From positions 124,001 through 188,000 of the forward strand of contig NZ_VJYI01000024.1 in the NCBI RefSeq assembly GCF_008065375.1: DNA of 64,000 nucleotides, read 5' to 3'. Shown here in pieces: positions 16,420-25,509 of this stretch. The position numbers and the translations under genes are program-made. Origin of the DNA: Nonomuraea sp. SYSU D8015. GTDB taxonomy: Bacteria; Actinomycetota; Actinomycetes; Streptosporangiales; Streptosporangiaceae. Within the stretch, counting starts at the first letter, position 1, and every line of letters starts with the position of its first letter. The notes beneath the pieces were generated by a model. It did no database searches and was not told the DNA's origin. It saw only the letters and a list, made by a program, of their open reading frames with translations.

Positions 16420-17790
16420 ATGCCAGTCGACCTGAACAACGCACGACCCCTGGCCTGGGACTCGGCCACATTGGACGCGGACACCAAGGCGATGCTCGAC
16501 AACCTCCAGCCGAACATCCTGCGCGCACACGTACGCGAGCACCTCTCCGTCCTGTTCGTCCGGTTCAACGACGCGGCCGACGGCAAGGCCTTCCTCCGGT
16601 GGCTCGCGACCACGAAGATGAAGTCGGCGCGCAAACACCTGCAGGAGGTGCGCGACTTCGCCGCGAGCGGCCGCCGTGGCACACCGTACGTCGGCGTCGG
16701 CCTCAGCAGGGCCGGATACGTCGACCTCGGCCACTCGAACGACGACCTGCTCAAGTTCCGCGACAAGGCGTTCCGCGACGGCATGAAGCGGCGGATCGCC
16801 GAGGTGAACGACCCGCCGGTGGAGGAGTGGGATCGCACCTACCAGCGGGAGATCCACGCCGCCATCCTCATCGGCGACGACGGGCCGGACACGGTGGCGG
16901 CGCTGCGCGAGGAGATCCTCGGCGAGCTGCCGGAGAGCGCCCGGCTGCTCGGCGAGGAGACCGGCCGGGGCATGCGCAACCCGGCCGGGGACGGCATCGA
17001 GCACTTCGGCTACGTGGACGGCCGCAGCCAGCCGCTGTTCCTCAAGGACGAGGTGGACAGAGAGCCGAAGAAGCGCTGGAACCCGGCGTTCCCGCTGGCC
17101 AACGTGCTGCTGCCGGACCCGCTCGCGCCCAACCCGGCCCGCCACCACGGCAGCTACCTGGTGTTCAGGAAGCTGGAGCAGAACGTGCGGGCGTTCAAGG
17201 AGATCGAGCGCGACCTGGCCGACGGGCTCGGCCTGACCGGCGTCGACCGCGACCGGGCGGGCGCCATGCTCGTCGGCCGTTTCAAGGACGGCACGCCCCT
17301 GACCAGTAAGCCGAAGGCGGGCGGCGGGCCGGTGGCCAACGACTTCACCTTCGACGGGGACGACGGCAGCAAGTGCCCGTTCAGCGGGCACGTCAGGAAG
17401 ACCAACCCGCGCTCGTTCGGGCGTGAGGTGATCATGGCCAGGCGAGGGCAGACGTACGGGGAGCGCACCGACGACCCGTGGAACGACTCGCCGCCCGAGG
17501 ACCGTCCCAGTGGGGAGGTCGGCCTGCTGTTCATGGCGTTCAACGGCAGCCTGCGCGACCAGTTCGAATTCACGCAGCAGACCTGGGCGAACAACCCGGA
17601 CTTCGAGCAGCCGGCGACGGGCCATGACCCGGTCATCGGCCAGGGCGAGCGGGACATCAAGGTCTCCTTCCCCAAGGCCTGGGGCAAGCCGGAGATGTCG
17701 CTCCCGCAGACCCAGGTGGCGCAGACGGTCACGATGAAGGGCGGGGAGTACTTCTTCGCGCCGTCGCTGGCGTACCTGCGCAATCTGTGA
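16420..17790 (+). CDS. Dyp-type peroxidase
   Basis: A 456-residue haem peroxidase of the longer DyP class. The diagnostic GxxDG motif is in FGYVDGRSQP near residue 203-212, where the Asp acts in H2O2 cleavage. The proximal haem histidine is probably the one in PFSGHVRKTNPR near 327, and GEVGLLFMAFNGSLRDQFEF forms the conserved C-terminal core. There is no signal peptide or Tat motif, so export is not evident. It follows the LPMO on the same strand; DyPs can oxidise lignin-related phenolics, so a plant-biomass role is plausible. Confidence 0.92.
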   Translation: MPVDLNNARPLAWDSATLDADTKAMLDNLQPNILRAHVREHLSVLFVRFNDAADGKAFLRWLATTKMKSARKHLQEVRDFAASGRRGTPYVGVGLSRAGYVDLGHSNDDLLKFRDKAFRDGMKRRIAEVNDPPVEEWDRTYQREIHAAILIGDDGPDTVAALREEILGELPESARLLGEETGRGMRNPAGDGIEHFGYVDGRSQPLFLKDEVDREPKKRWNPAFPLANVLLPDPLAPNPARHHGSYLVFRKLEQNVRAFKEIERDLADGLGLTGVDRDRAGAMLVGRFKDGTPLTSKPKAGGGPVANDFTFDGDDGSKCPFSGHVRKTNPRSFGREVIMARRGQTYGERTDDPWNDSPPEDRPSGEVGLLFMAFNGSLRDQFEFTQQTWANNPDFEQPATGHDPVIGQGERDIKVSFPKAWGKPEMSLPQTQVAQTVTMKGGEYFFAPSLAYLRNL

Positions 17791-17793
17791 CAC

Positions 17794-17819
17794 CCGCTGG
17801 GGGCTCGGCGCCCCAGCGG
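17794..17819. terminator. Bidirectional stem-loop between convergent DyP and NhaA genes
   Basis: CCGCTGGGG (17794-17802) pairs with CCCCAGCGG (17811-17819) around an 8-base loop. It fills the 30-base gap between two convergent stop codons. Confidence 0.75.
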
Positions 17820-17820
17820 T

Positions 17821-19644
17821 TCACCGGTGCGGCGGCTCCGTTCCTCCGGTGCCCTGGTCGCGAAGTGCTTCCACTGCCCGGGTGATCGAGTCGAGGTCCA
17901 GCGGGCCCTGGTAGCGGACGCCGTTCAGGAAGAGGGTCGGCGTGCCGCGCACGCCGCTGTCGCGGCCCGACGCCTCGTCCACGGCGACCCTGGCGACGTG
18001 CCCCGGCACGTCCGACCAGGGCTCGACATCCAGCTGGGCGGCGTAGTGTGCCAGGTCGGCGTCGGTGAGGAAGCGCTGGTTGTCGTAGAGGATGTCGTGC
18101 ATCTCCCAGAACCGGCCCTGGTCGGCGGCGGCCTCGGAGACGATCGCGGAGGGGGCGGCCCGCGGGTGAAGGGTCCGGAGCGGGAAGTGCCGGAACACCA
18201 GCCGCACGTCGGGGTTCTTCTCGCGCAGCTCCTCCAGGACGGGATGGAGGCGGCCGCAGTACGGGCACTCAAAGTCGCCGTACTCCACGATCGTGATCCT
18301 GGCGTCCTCCGGCCCCCGCACGTGGTCGTCCGGCCCCACGGGCACGGACAGGAGCTCGGGCAGCTCCTCGCCGGGCTCGGCCTCCGGCGGCGCGCAGACC
18401 CCGCCCCGATCCCACGCCAACCGGAAGATCACCCATCCGATCAGGGCGGACAGCAGCGACCCCGCCAGGATCCCGATCTTCGCCTGATCCTGGATCGCCG
18501 TGTCGTCGAAGGCCAGGTCCACGATGAACAGCGCCACCGTGAAGCCGATCCCGGACACGGCCGCCCCGCCCAGCAACTGCCCCCACACCAGGTTTCCCGG
18601 CAGGATCCCCCACCCGAACCTGAGCGGCAGCCACGTGCCGAGCGAGATGCCGGCGATCTTCCCGAGCACCAGTCCCAGCGCCACGCCGATGGCCACCGGT
18701 GAGGTGGCCGCCGCCGCCAGGGTCGCGCCGTCGAGCCGCACCCCTGCGTTCGCCAGCGCGAACACCGGCACGATCACGTAGCTGCTCCACGGGTGCAGCC
18801 GCAGCTGCAGCCGCTCGTTCACGGAGACCGCGCGCTGGACCCGCCGTGTGGCCTCCCTGGCCGCCCGGGCGCTCGGCTCGCTCGTGAACTCGTGCACGGC
18901 CTCGCCGGCGAGCAGCAGCTTCTGGTCGGAGGGGGCGTAGACGAACACCAGCACGCCCAGCGCGATGCCGACCAGCGTGGGATGCACCCCGCTCTCCAGG
19001 GTGGCCACCCAGAGCGCGAACCCCAGCACGATGTAGGCCGGCGCCCGCCAGATCCGCAGCCACCGCAACGTGACGATGGCCGCCAGCAACGCGGCGGCGG
19101 CCAAGAGGGCGGGGACGGCCAGGCTCTCGGTGTAGAACACCGCGATGATCATGATGGCCAGCACGTCGTCCACGATGGCCAGCGTCAGCAGGAACGCCCG
19201 CAGCGGATCGGGACACCGCGCCCCGACCACGCCCAGCAGGCCCAGCACGAAGGCGGTGTCGGTGGCGATCGGCACGCCCCACCCGCCGGCGCCGGGCCCA
19301 CCGAAGTTGAGCAGCAGGTAGACGCCGGCCGGCACCAGCATCCCGCCGAACGCCGCCACCGCCGGCACGGCGATCAGCCGCCGGTCGCGCAACTGCCCGA
19401 GCCGCATCTCGTAGGAGACCTCGAGCCCGACGACGAAGAAGAACAGCGTCATGAGGCCGTCGTTGACCCAGTGCCTCAGGTCCAGCGAGAAGACGGCGTC
19501 GCCGAAGGTGATGCCCATCGGCGTGTGCCAGAAGGCCTCGTAGGTGTCTCCCCAGGGAGAGTTCGCCCAGAGCAGGGCCAGGACGGTGGCCACGAGAAGC
19601 ACGCTGGTGCTGCCGGCCTCGGTCCTGAAAAAGGAACGCAACAT
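17821..19644 (-). CDS. nhaA: Na+/H+ antiporter NhaA fused to a DsbA/thioredoxin-like domain
   Basis: A 607-residue two-part protein. Residues 1-410 are NhaA, with the paired aspartates of TLAIVDDVLAIMI near 160 and GLEVSYEMRLG near 75. Residues 430-600 are a DsbA-like thioredoxin fold with CPYC at 460-463 and a cis-Pro segment GVRGTPTLF near 575. GGGGGGAG precedes ATG 19644. NhaA-thioredoxin fusions occur in actinobacteria, but the redox role is unproved. The CPYC pair could tune the antiporter by disulfide state or act as an independent oxidoreductase tethered to the membrane. Confidence 0.92.
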   Translation of the reverse strand: MLRSFFRTEAGSTSVLLVATVLALLWANSPWGDTYEAFWHTPMGITFGDAVFSLDLRHWVNDGLMTLFFFVVGLEVSYEMRLGQLRDRRLIAVPAVAAFGGMLVPAGVYLLLNFGGPGAGGWGVPIATDTAFVLGLLGVVGARCPDPLRAFLLTLAIVDDVLAIMIIAVFYTESLAVPALLAAAALLAAIVTLRWLRIWRAPAYIVLGFALWVATLESGVHPTLVGIALGVLVFVYAPSDQKLLLAGEAVHEFTSEPSARAAREATRRVQRAVSVNERLQLRLHPWSSYVIVPVFALANAGVRLDGATLAAAATSPVAIGVALGLVLGKIAGISLGTWLPLRFGWGILPGNLVWGQLLGGAAVSGIGFTVALFIVDLAFDDTAIQDQAKIGILAGSLLSALIGWVIFRLAWDRGGVCAPPEAEPGEELPELLSVPVGPDDHVRGPEDARITIVEYGDFECPYCGRLHPVLEELREKNPDVRLVFRHFPLRTLHPRAAPSAIVSEAAADQGRFWEMHDILYDNQRFLTDADLAHYAAQLDVEPWSDVPGHVARVAVDEASGRDSGVRGTPTLFLNGVRYQGPLDLDSITRAVEALRDQGTGGTEPPHR

Positions 19645-19690
19645 CTCGGATCTCCCCCCGGAGACCCGATCCTAGAGGGGCGGTTTCAGC

Positions 19691-21544
19691 TCACCGGAGG
19701 GGGCGTCGGCGGGTGCGCCGCACGATCCAGATCGCACCGGCCGTGACCACGGCCAGGGCGGTGGTCGACAGGACCAGCAGCAGCGGCAGCACGCTGGACG
19801 CGCCCGCCTGGGTCGCCGGCGGCGCGGCGGCCGTGGACGCCGCGGGCCGCGGGGTGACGACACGCGGCTCGGGGACGAGCGATAGGCCCTGCTGCCGGTC
19901 GGGCGGGCCGAGCCCGGTCGGGTCGGCGAGCGTGGGCACGCCCGCGGGCTCGCCCTGCACGTCCACGGTCAGGGTCACGGGCACCTCGACGTACGGGTCG
20001 CCGCGGTCGGTGAACAGCCGCACCCACAGGTTGTAGTACCCCGGCAGGGTGGTGTCCTTGATGAAGTCCTGGTCCGACTCCCGGTTGCGGTAGGCCACCG
20101 GCACCGACGAGCCGGTGAACGACTGCGGCTGGTCGCCGAGGGTCGGCTGCCACGCGTAGTTCTCGCGGCCGCCGAGCACGCGCGGGTTCTCGGGGCTGAG
20201 GATGGAGCTCGACAGCCGCAGCCGCGCGCCGCCCAGCGCGCGCCGGTCGCCCTCGGACAGGCCCGGGACCTCGATCCGGTACGTCAGCCGCTGCCCGTAG
20301 GCGAGCGGCACCCGGAAGTACGCCTCCTCGCCGGGGATCATGGTGTCGGTGTAGCGGCCGTCCGCGAGCACGGGGCCGTCGCCGTACGAGCCGCTGCCCG
20401 CGATGTGGGCCGCCCCTGAGGCCTGGACCTGCGGCTCCACGGTCTCCGCGGCCGTGGCGGGGGGCGGGAGGGAGCCGGCGTCGACGGCCGGCGGCTCGAC
20501 GATCAGCGTGAGCTCGAGTGGGGCGGTGGAGTCGCGCACCTGGTCGCCCCTGTTGTCCACCTCGATCGTGAAGCGGCCGGCCTTCTCGCACGGGCCCCCG
20601 CCCTCGGTGATCTGGGCGTTGCCGACCACGAAGGCGCTGCCGCCGCTGGGCAGGTCGGTCATGAGGTCGCGGGTGACGCACGCGGCGGCGCCGTCCGACG
20701 GCCAGATGGACAGGCCGGAGCCGATCACGGCCCTGGCGCCGAGCGGGGTGGTCACGCCGATCCTCAGCCCGACGTACGCGGTGGCGCCGGCGGGCAGGTC
20801 GAAGGCGTAGTGACGCTTGACGTCGCCGCCCGGCGGCATCTCGTCCAGGTACGCGCCCGGCTTGAGCAGCGGCGCCGACTGCCGGTCGGGGGTGCCGGTG
20901 ACCGGAGTGCCGACCGGGGACTGGCCGCGCAGGGCGCGCTGGGCCAGCCTGCGCAGGCGTCCGGCGAGCTGGTCACCGTTCTGGGCGTCGGCGTACCGGC
21001 CGCCGCCCTCCTTGGCGATCCTGACCAGCTGGCTCCTCGCGGCGTCCCGCACCCGGAAGCCGACCACGTCGATCTGCACGTCGACGCCCTTCTTCACCAG
21101 CTCCGCGGCCGTGGCGACCGGGTCGCCGCCGCAGGTCTCCTCGCCGTCGGAGACCAGCAGGATGGTCTTGGGGCCGTCGCCGGTGAAGTCCTCGGCCGCC
21201 TGCTTGAGCGCGTACGCGATGGGGGTGTCGCCGCGAGGGCGCAGGGCGGCGACCTTGCGCTTGAACGCGTCGCGATCCAACGGGGACGGGCGCAGGTGCA
21301 GATCCGTCTCCGTGCAGCCGCCGCCGTACGACCGCAGGCCCAGCAGCGCCCCGTCGGGGGCGGCGTCCACGATGCCGCCGATGGCCTTGCGGGCGGCCGC
21401 GATGCGGGTGGACCCCGACCCGTCGCTCTCCTCCATCGACCCGGAGACGTCCAGCAGCACCACCAGCTCCCCGGCGGGCTCGGCGGCGGAGGGGACGACG
21501 AAGGGGGACAACACGAGAAGAATGACCGACATGAGCCGCGACAT
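19691..21544 (-). CDS. Membrane-anchored von Willebrand factor A domain protein
   Basis: A 617-residue exported protein. The signal peptide covers residues 1-21. A VWA domain (about 26-200) has the metal-ion site DVSGS at 32-36 and SDGEETCGG near 131. A long beta-rich extracellular region follows, and a C-terminal TM helix (about 580-605) ends in RRTRRRPLR. It probably binds a ligand or partner at the cell surface. No Shine-Dalgarno is obvious before ATG 21544; ATG 21532 is an alternative. It lies 16 bases after the GAP-family gene and is probably cotranscribed. Confidence 0.85.
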   Translation of the reverse strand: MSRLMSVILLVLSPFVVPSAAEPAGELVVLLDVSGSMEESDGSGSTRIAAARKAIGGIVDAAPDGALLGLRSYGGGCTETDLHLRPSPLDRDAFKRKVAALRPRGDTPIAYALKQAAEDFTGDGPKTILLVSDGEETCGGDPVATAAELVKKGVDVQIDVVGFRVRDAARSQLVRIAKEGGGRYADAQNGDQLAGRLRRLAQRALRGQSPVGTPVTGTPDRQSAPLLKPGAYLDEMPPGGDVKRHYAFDLPAGATAYVGLRIGVTTPLGARAVIGSGLSIWPSDGAAACVTRDLMTDLPSGGSAFVVGNAQITEGGGPCEKAGRFTIEVDNRGDQVRDSTAPLELTLIVEPPAVDAGSLPPPATAAETVEPQVQASGAAHIAGSGSYGDGPVLADGRYTDTMIPGEEAYFRVPLAYGQRLTYRIEVPGLSEGDRRALGGARLRLSSSILSPENPRVLGGRENYAWQPTLGDQPQSFTGSSVPVAYRNRESDQDFIKDTTLPGYYNLWVRLFTDRGDPYVEVPVTLTVDVQGEPAGVPTLADPTGLGPPDRQQGLSLVPEPRVVTPRPAASTAAAPPATQAGASSVLPLLLVLSTTALAVVTAGAIWIVRRTRRRPLR

Positions 21545-21560
21545 AGCACGAAATTATTGA

Positions 21561-22250
21561 TCAATCGGACTGGAAGAACAGGTAGAACGCGGCATCTCGG
21601 GCCAGCAGGAAGCCGACGATCGCGAGGGTCCAGCTCACCATGGAGGCCGAGTGCTTGGTCAGCCACGCCCGCAGCCGCTCCAGCTTCGGCTCCAGCCGGT
21701 GCCCGGCGATCCCGCGCAGGCCCATGAGCGCCAGCGGCGGCAGGATCATGACGATCACGTAGCCGGCGAGCAGCGGCAGCCACTGACCGGCGGCCAGGCC
21801 GGAGGTCGTCATGACGCCGACGGCCGCCAAGTACGGCACCATCGTGGCCACCTCGATCACCCCGGCCGTGAGCGCCAGCAGCACCATCACACGGGGCCCG
21901 CCCGTCCGCGGCTCGAGCCGGCGTTCCGGCTTGCCGTGCTTCGCCCGCCACTTGGGATCGAACCGGTAGCTCAGCACGAACAGCCCCACGCCGAGGGCGA
22001 GCTGCGCCCAGTACGCCGGGCGGCTGTGCAGCGCGTCGCCGAAGCTCTCCATGGCCGCCGACAGCCCCAGCATCAGCGCGACCCCGACCAGGAAGTAGAA
22101 GACCGCGATGGTGCCGAGATAGATCAGCAGCCGCGTCGCCCTCGACCGCTCCGAGGCCAGCAGCAGGTAGACGGGGATGACCAGGGTGCCGAAGCTGGTG
22201 CTGTCGATCACCGCCAGGGCGGCGAGGGTGAGCATCAGTCCGATTGTCAT
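21561..22250 (-). CDS. GAP-family (Sap/SfLAP) six-helix membrane protein
   Basis: A 229-residue protein starting MTIGLMLTLAALAVIDSTSF at ATG 22250, with about six membrane helices. IDSTSFGTLVIPVYLLL and GVIEVATMVPYLAAVG are typical of the GAP/Sap family, which includes mycobacterial proteins needed for glycolipid (GPL, sulfolipid) export. The lipid handled here is unknown. Upstream in-frame codons as far as 22310 lack a good ribosome site. Confidence 0.8.
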   Translation of the reverse strand: MTIGLMLTLAALAVIDSTSFGTLVIPVYLLLASERSRATRLLIYLGTIAVFYFLVGVALMLGLSAAMESFGDALHSRPAYWAQLALGVGLFVLSYRFDPKWRAKHGKPERRLEPRTGGPRVMVLLALTAGVIEVATMVPYLAAVGVMTTSGLAAGQWLPLLAGYVIVMILPPLALMGLRGIAGHRLEPKLERLRAWLTKHSASMVSWTLAIVGFLLARDAAFYLFFQSD

Positions 22251-22378
22251 ACAGCGATCCTGCTGGTCAGGCCGGGGTGGACGCCTCCTCCAGCGGATCG
22301 AACCTGCCATACATCCTTCGATGCACCCGTCCCGTTGACGCTACTGTGGGATACCCCTCTACGCGCGGGAGTAGCTTG

Positions 22379-22816
22379 ATGGAGGAAACGCCCCCCTACC
22401 AACTCATCAGCATCCTCAGCCTCATCGGGGTCGTCCTGTTGGGCATCCTGCTGATCGCCGGGATCGCCCTCATGGCGGCGCGCCGACGCGAGCACGGGCG
22501 GGGGGCGGTGATCGGGATCCTGGGCTGCGTGGTGCTCCTGCTGGGAGCGTTGTTCAACGTCGCACGGGGCTTCCTGGACGGCATGCTGGCCGACCTGTTC
22601 GACTTGGGAGTGGCCTTCACCATCTCGACAGTGATCTCCTTCGGCTTCAGCCTGATCGGCACTGGCCTGCTGATCTTCGCCGTGGTGGCCCGGCGCAACC
22701 CACAGCAGCCCGCGCCGCCCCAGAGGCCGGGCTGGCAGCAACCGCAGCAGCCGCCATGGGGGCAGCCGCCGTTCCAGCAGCAGCCCCCGGGCTGGCAGGG
22801 CCCGCCGCAGGGCTGA
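22379..22816 (+). CDS. Small membrane protein with Pro/Gln-rich tail
   Basis: A 145-residue protein with three hydrophobic helices (about residues 8-32, 40-62, 72-98). The cytoplasmic tail is built of Pro-Gln-Gly-Trp units such as PGWQQPQQPPWGQPPFQQQ. GGGAG precedes ATG 22379. I see no catalytic motif. Tails like this often bind WW-like or cytoskeletal partners, but that is speculation. Confidence 0.75.
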   Translation: MEETPPYQLISILSLIGVVLLGILLIAGIALMAARRREHGRGAVIGILGCVVLLLGALFNVARGFLDGMLADLFDLGVAFTISTVISFGFSLIGTGLLIFAVVARRNPQQPAPPQRPGWQQPQQPPWGQPPFQQQPPGWQGPPQG

Positions 22817-22821
22817 GCCGG

Positions 22822-23592
22822 TCACGCTCCCCTCAGGTAGTCGCCCCAGGTGATCTCGCCGGTGGGCTGGGCCTTCGTGGTCAGGTGGCCGGCCCGGAAC
22901 GCCCGGCCCAGCGTGCCGGGCACCCGCACCCGCAGCACCGGCCGCCGCAGCCCCCGGGCCCGCAACCAGCGCTCGGCGGCCTCCGCCATGGTCATCACCT
23001 CGGGTCCGCCGAAGTCCTCGATCTCCCGGCCGGGCCCGCGCTCGATCAGGGACACCAGATGACGGGCCACGTCCCTGACGTCCACCGGCTGCGCCGGGAT
23101 CCCGGGATCGGCGACCAGCACACCGAGCCTGGCCATGCCGCGCAGGGCCTGCTCGATGAACTCGTGGAACTGCGTGGCCCGCAGGATCGTCCACGGCACC
23201 CCGCCCTCCTGGATGAGCCGCTCGGCCCGGACCTTCGTCCTGAAGTAGCCCCAGGGCACCCGGTCCGTGCCCACGATCGAGGTGTAGAGAATGTGTCCCA
23301 CCCCTGCCTCGCGGGCCGCCGCGAGCAGCGCGGACGTGCCGTCGAGCTCCACCCGCAGCGTGTAGCGGCCCTTGTACGGCGCCGAGGCCAGGTGCACGAC
23401 GGCATCCGCCCCGGCCACCGCTTCGGCCAGGCCCCGGCCGGTGGTCAGATCCGCCGCGACCCAGCGCACGCCACCGCCCGGGGCGCGCGCGGACCGGCTG
23501 GCCGCCCGCACCTCGAACCCGGCCTCGACCAGCCGCTCCACCACGACGCGGCCGAGGCGGCCGCTCCCTCCCGTCACCAGCACACATGTCAT
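22822..23592 (-). CDS. NAD(P)-binding NmrA/atypical SDR oxidoreductase
   Basis: A 256-residue atypical short-chain dehydrogenase. The dinucleotide motif TGGSGRLGR is at residues 7-15, and YTSIVG near 106 and PWTILRATQFHEF near 133 are typical of the NmrA-like/SDR_a5 group. The classical YxxxK is replaced by YFRTK. It may be a quinone- or sugar-nucleotide-related reductase, or a redox sensor. It converges on the Pro/Gln-tail membrane gene with a 5-base gap. Confidence 0.85.
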   Translation of the reverse strand: MTCVLVTGGSGRLGRVVVERLVEAGFEVRAASRSARAPGGGVRWVAADLTTGRGLAEAVAGADAVVHLASAPYKGRYTLRVELDGTSALLAAAREAGVGHILYTSIVGTDRVPWGYFRTKVRAERLIQEGGVPWTILRATQFHEFIEQALRGMARLGVLVADPGIPAQPVDVRDVARHLVSLIERGPGREIEDFGGPEVMTMAEAAERWLRARGLRRPVLRVRVPGTLGRAFRAGHLTTKAQPTGEITWGDYLRGA

Positions 23593-23670
23593 GCCATCTG
23601 GACGGGACAGCCCTCACGAGTGTGACAATGTTCGCGGAAACCCACACTCCGCAGCGTGCTCGAGGGGATC

Positions 23671-23997
23671 ATGAACCCAGACCAGCATGACGGACAGGAG
23701 GCGGATCCCGACAAGACGGTCCGCCGCCGCTACCCCCGCCCCACGCAGCCGCCGCGGGCGGACCCGCCCGAGGTGCCCTCGACGCAGCGACTGCCGTACA
23801 CGCCGGACATGCTGCCCGACGTCACCCACTACGAGACCAAGCCGCCGAGGTCCGCCTGGTGGTGGGTGGTCGTGGTGGGCGGGCTGGTGCTGCTGATCGC
23901 GGCCCTGGCCGTGGCCGCGGTCCTGTGGGTGCGCAGCACCGCCGGCGTGGCCCCGTCCACCACGCCGCGCGCGCTGGGGACCGTCACGCTCGGGTGA
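23671..23997 (+). CDS. Single-pass membrane protein with Pro/Arg-rich cytoplasmic region
   Basis: About 108 residues starting MNPDQHDGQEADPDKTV. A charged, proline-rich N-terminal half is followed by one TM helix at about residues 67-92 and a short outer tail. ATG 23671 has GAGGGG close upstream; GTG 23656 is an alternative. The function is unknown. The stop lies 14 bases inside the 3' end of the convergent gene. Confidence 0.7.
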   Translation: MNPDQHDGQEADPDKTVRRRYPRPTQPPRADPPEVPSTQRLPYTPDMLPDVTHYETKPPRSAWWWVVVVGGLVLLIAALAVAAVLWVRSTAGVAPSTTPRALGTVTLG

Positions 23998-24436
23998 ACT
24001 CCATGATCCAGTTCGTCTCCCAGGTCTCCCCGCCGTCCGCCGAGAACGCCTGCTCCCAGCGGGCGCGGTCCGGGCCGAGCACGGTCCAGACGAACCGGCA
24101 CGGCACCCGCCTGCCCTCACAGGTCTCCTCACCGTGGAACTCGCCCCGCTCCCCCTCGAACGCGCCGACCATCGGGGAGGTGTCGAGCACCCCGCGGGTG
24201 CTGCTGGCCCAGTAGATGGACCACTGCCTCGTCTCGGGGTTGTACACGCGCACGGTCAGTCCGCTGGACCCCTTGGTCGGAAATGTGATCTCGTCGAAGC
24301 TGGCGGCCCCGTCGAAGTGCCGGGTGGCGACGGAACGGCCGGGGAACTCGTCCCATTCGTCGCTCCCGGAGAGGGGTTTCACCAGGCGGCGGTTGGTGAC
24401 GTTCCAGCGGCCGGCGAGAAAGTCGAAGTCGTTCAT
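23984..24436 (-). CDS. DUF1579-like small beta-barrel protein
   Basis: A 150-residue protein starting MNDFDFLAGRWNVTNRRL, a pattern of the DUF1579/lipocalin-like proteins. Aromatic motifs such as WSIYWASSTRGVLDTSPMVG and FHGEETCEGRRVPCRFVW line the barrel. It is divergent from a YafY-type regulator, with an inverted repeat in the 46-base gap, so it is probably that regulator's target. The ligand or reaction is unknown. Confidence 0.75.
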   Translation of the reverse strand: MNDFDFLAGRWNVTNRRLVKPLSGSDEWDEFPGRSVATRHFDGAASFDEITFPTKGSSGLTVRVYNPETRQWSIYWASSTRGVLDTSPMVGAFEGERGEFHGEETCEGRRVPCRFVWTVLGPDRARWEQAFSADGGETWETNWIMEFTRA

Positions 24437-24460
24437 GCGGCCGACCGTAGGCCCGGGTCA

Positions 24461-24477
24461 CTGACAGGTAGTGTCAG
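24461..24477. promoter_or_regulatory. Inverted-repeat operator between DUF1579-like gene and YafY regulator
   Basis: CTGACA (24461-24466) and TGTCAG (24472-24477) form a perfect inverted repeat with a 5-base spacer. It sits between the divergent starts at 24436 and 24483. The position suggests that the WYL regulator controls both directions. Confidence 0.65.
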
Positions 24478-24482
24478 CGTCT

Positions 24483-25472
24483 ATGCGTGCCTCTCGCCTG
24501 GTTTCGATCCTGCTGCTCCTGCAGACGCGCGGCCGGATGACCGCGCAGGAGCTGGCCGACCGGCTCGAGGTCTCGGTCCGCACGATCTACCGGGACGTCG
24601 AGTCGCTCCACGCGGCCGGCATCCCCCTGTACGGCGACGCGGGCCCGAAGGGCGGCTACCAGCTGCTCGACGGCTACCGCACCCGGCTCACCGGCCTGAC
24701 CGCGGACGAGGCCGAGTCGCTGTTCCTGGCCGGGCTGCCGGGCCCGGCGGCCGAGCTGGGGCTGGGCGCGGTGGTGACGGCCGCGCAGCTCAAGCTCATG
24801 GCCGCGCTGCCGGTGGAGCTGCGCGACCGGGCCGGGCGCATTCAGGAGCGCTTCCACCTGGACGCGCCCACGTGGTACCGGGAACGGGAGCCCGTCACGT
24901 ACCTGCCGGCCGTGGCCGACGCCGTCTGGAACGAGCGCCGCGTCCAGGTCAGGTACCGGCGGTGGAGGGCGCCACAGGAGGTGGAGCGGCGGCTGGACCC
25001 GTACGGGCTGGTCGTCAAGGCGGGGCGGTGGTATCTCGTGGCGGCGGTGGGCGAGGACGTGCGCACCTACCGCGTCTCCCAGATCCTCGACCTGCACCCG
25101 CTCGACGAGCGGTTCACCCGGCCCGAGGGCTTCGACCTGGCGGCGTACTGGCAGGGGTACCTGGCGGAGTTCGAGGCCAGACTGCGGTGGGGCGAGGCGG
25201 TCGTGCGGCTCTCGCCGCGCGGCGTGGAGCGGCTGGCCGATCTCATGACGCCGGGCGTGGTGGCCGCGGCGCGGGAGACCGCGGAGCCGCCGGACGAGGA
25301 GGGCTGGACGCGGGTCACGGTGCCGATCGAGTCGATCGAGCACGCGCTGGCCGAGTTCCTGAGGCTGGGCGTGGACGCCGAGGTGCTGGCGCCCGGGGAG
25401 CTGCGCGACCGGCTGGCGGCCACGGCCAAGGTGCTCGCCGAGCGGTACGGGAGCGGTGGCGGCGGGAGCTGA
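24483..25472 (+). CDS. YafY-type HTH/WYL-domain transcriptional regulator
   Basis: About 329 residues starting MRASRLVSILLLLQT. An N-terminal HTH_11 winged helix (residues 1-60, LADRLEVSVRTIYRDVESLH) is followed by a WYL domain (about 135-215, with GRWYLVAAVG) and a WCX-like C-terminal extension. WYL domains sense small or nucleic-acid ligands. I prefer ATG 24483 to GTG 24471, because the latter lies inside the operator repeat. The neighbour across the operator is the likely target gene. Confidence 0.85.
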   Translation: MRASRLVSILLLLQTRGRMTAQELADRLEVSVRTIYRDVESLHAAGIPLYGDAGPKGGYQLLDGYRTRLTGLTADEAESLFLAGLPGPAAELGLGAVVTAAQLKLMAALPVELRDRAGRIQERFHLDAPTWYREREPVTYLPAVADAVWNERRVQVRYRRWRAPQEVERRLDPYGLVVKAGRWYLVAAVGEDVRTYRVSQILDLHPLDERFTRPEGFDLAAYWQGYLAEFEARLRWGEAVVRLSPRGVERLADLMTPGVVAAARETAEPPDEEGWTRVTVPIESIEHALAEFLRLGVDAEVLAPGELRDRLAATAKVLAERYGSGGGGS

Positions 25473-25509
25473 CGGCTTCCGCGCTCAGGGCCTGAGGACG
25501 ACCGTTCGT

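Noticed and set aside
15466..17790. Apparent fusion of LPMO-region sequence with the DyP peroxidase
   Set aside because: The upstream part is an out-of-frame reading of the LPMO; the DyP has its own start at 16420.
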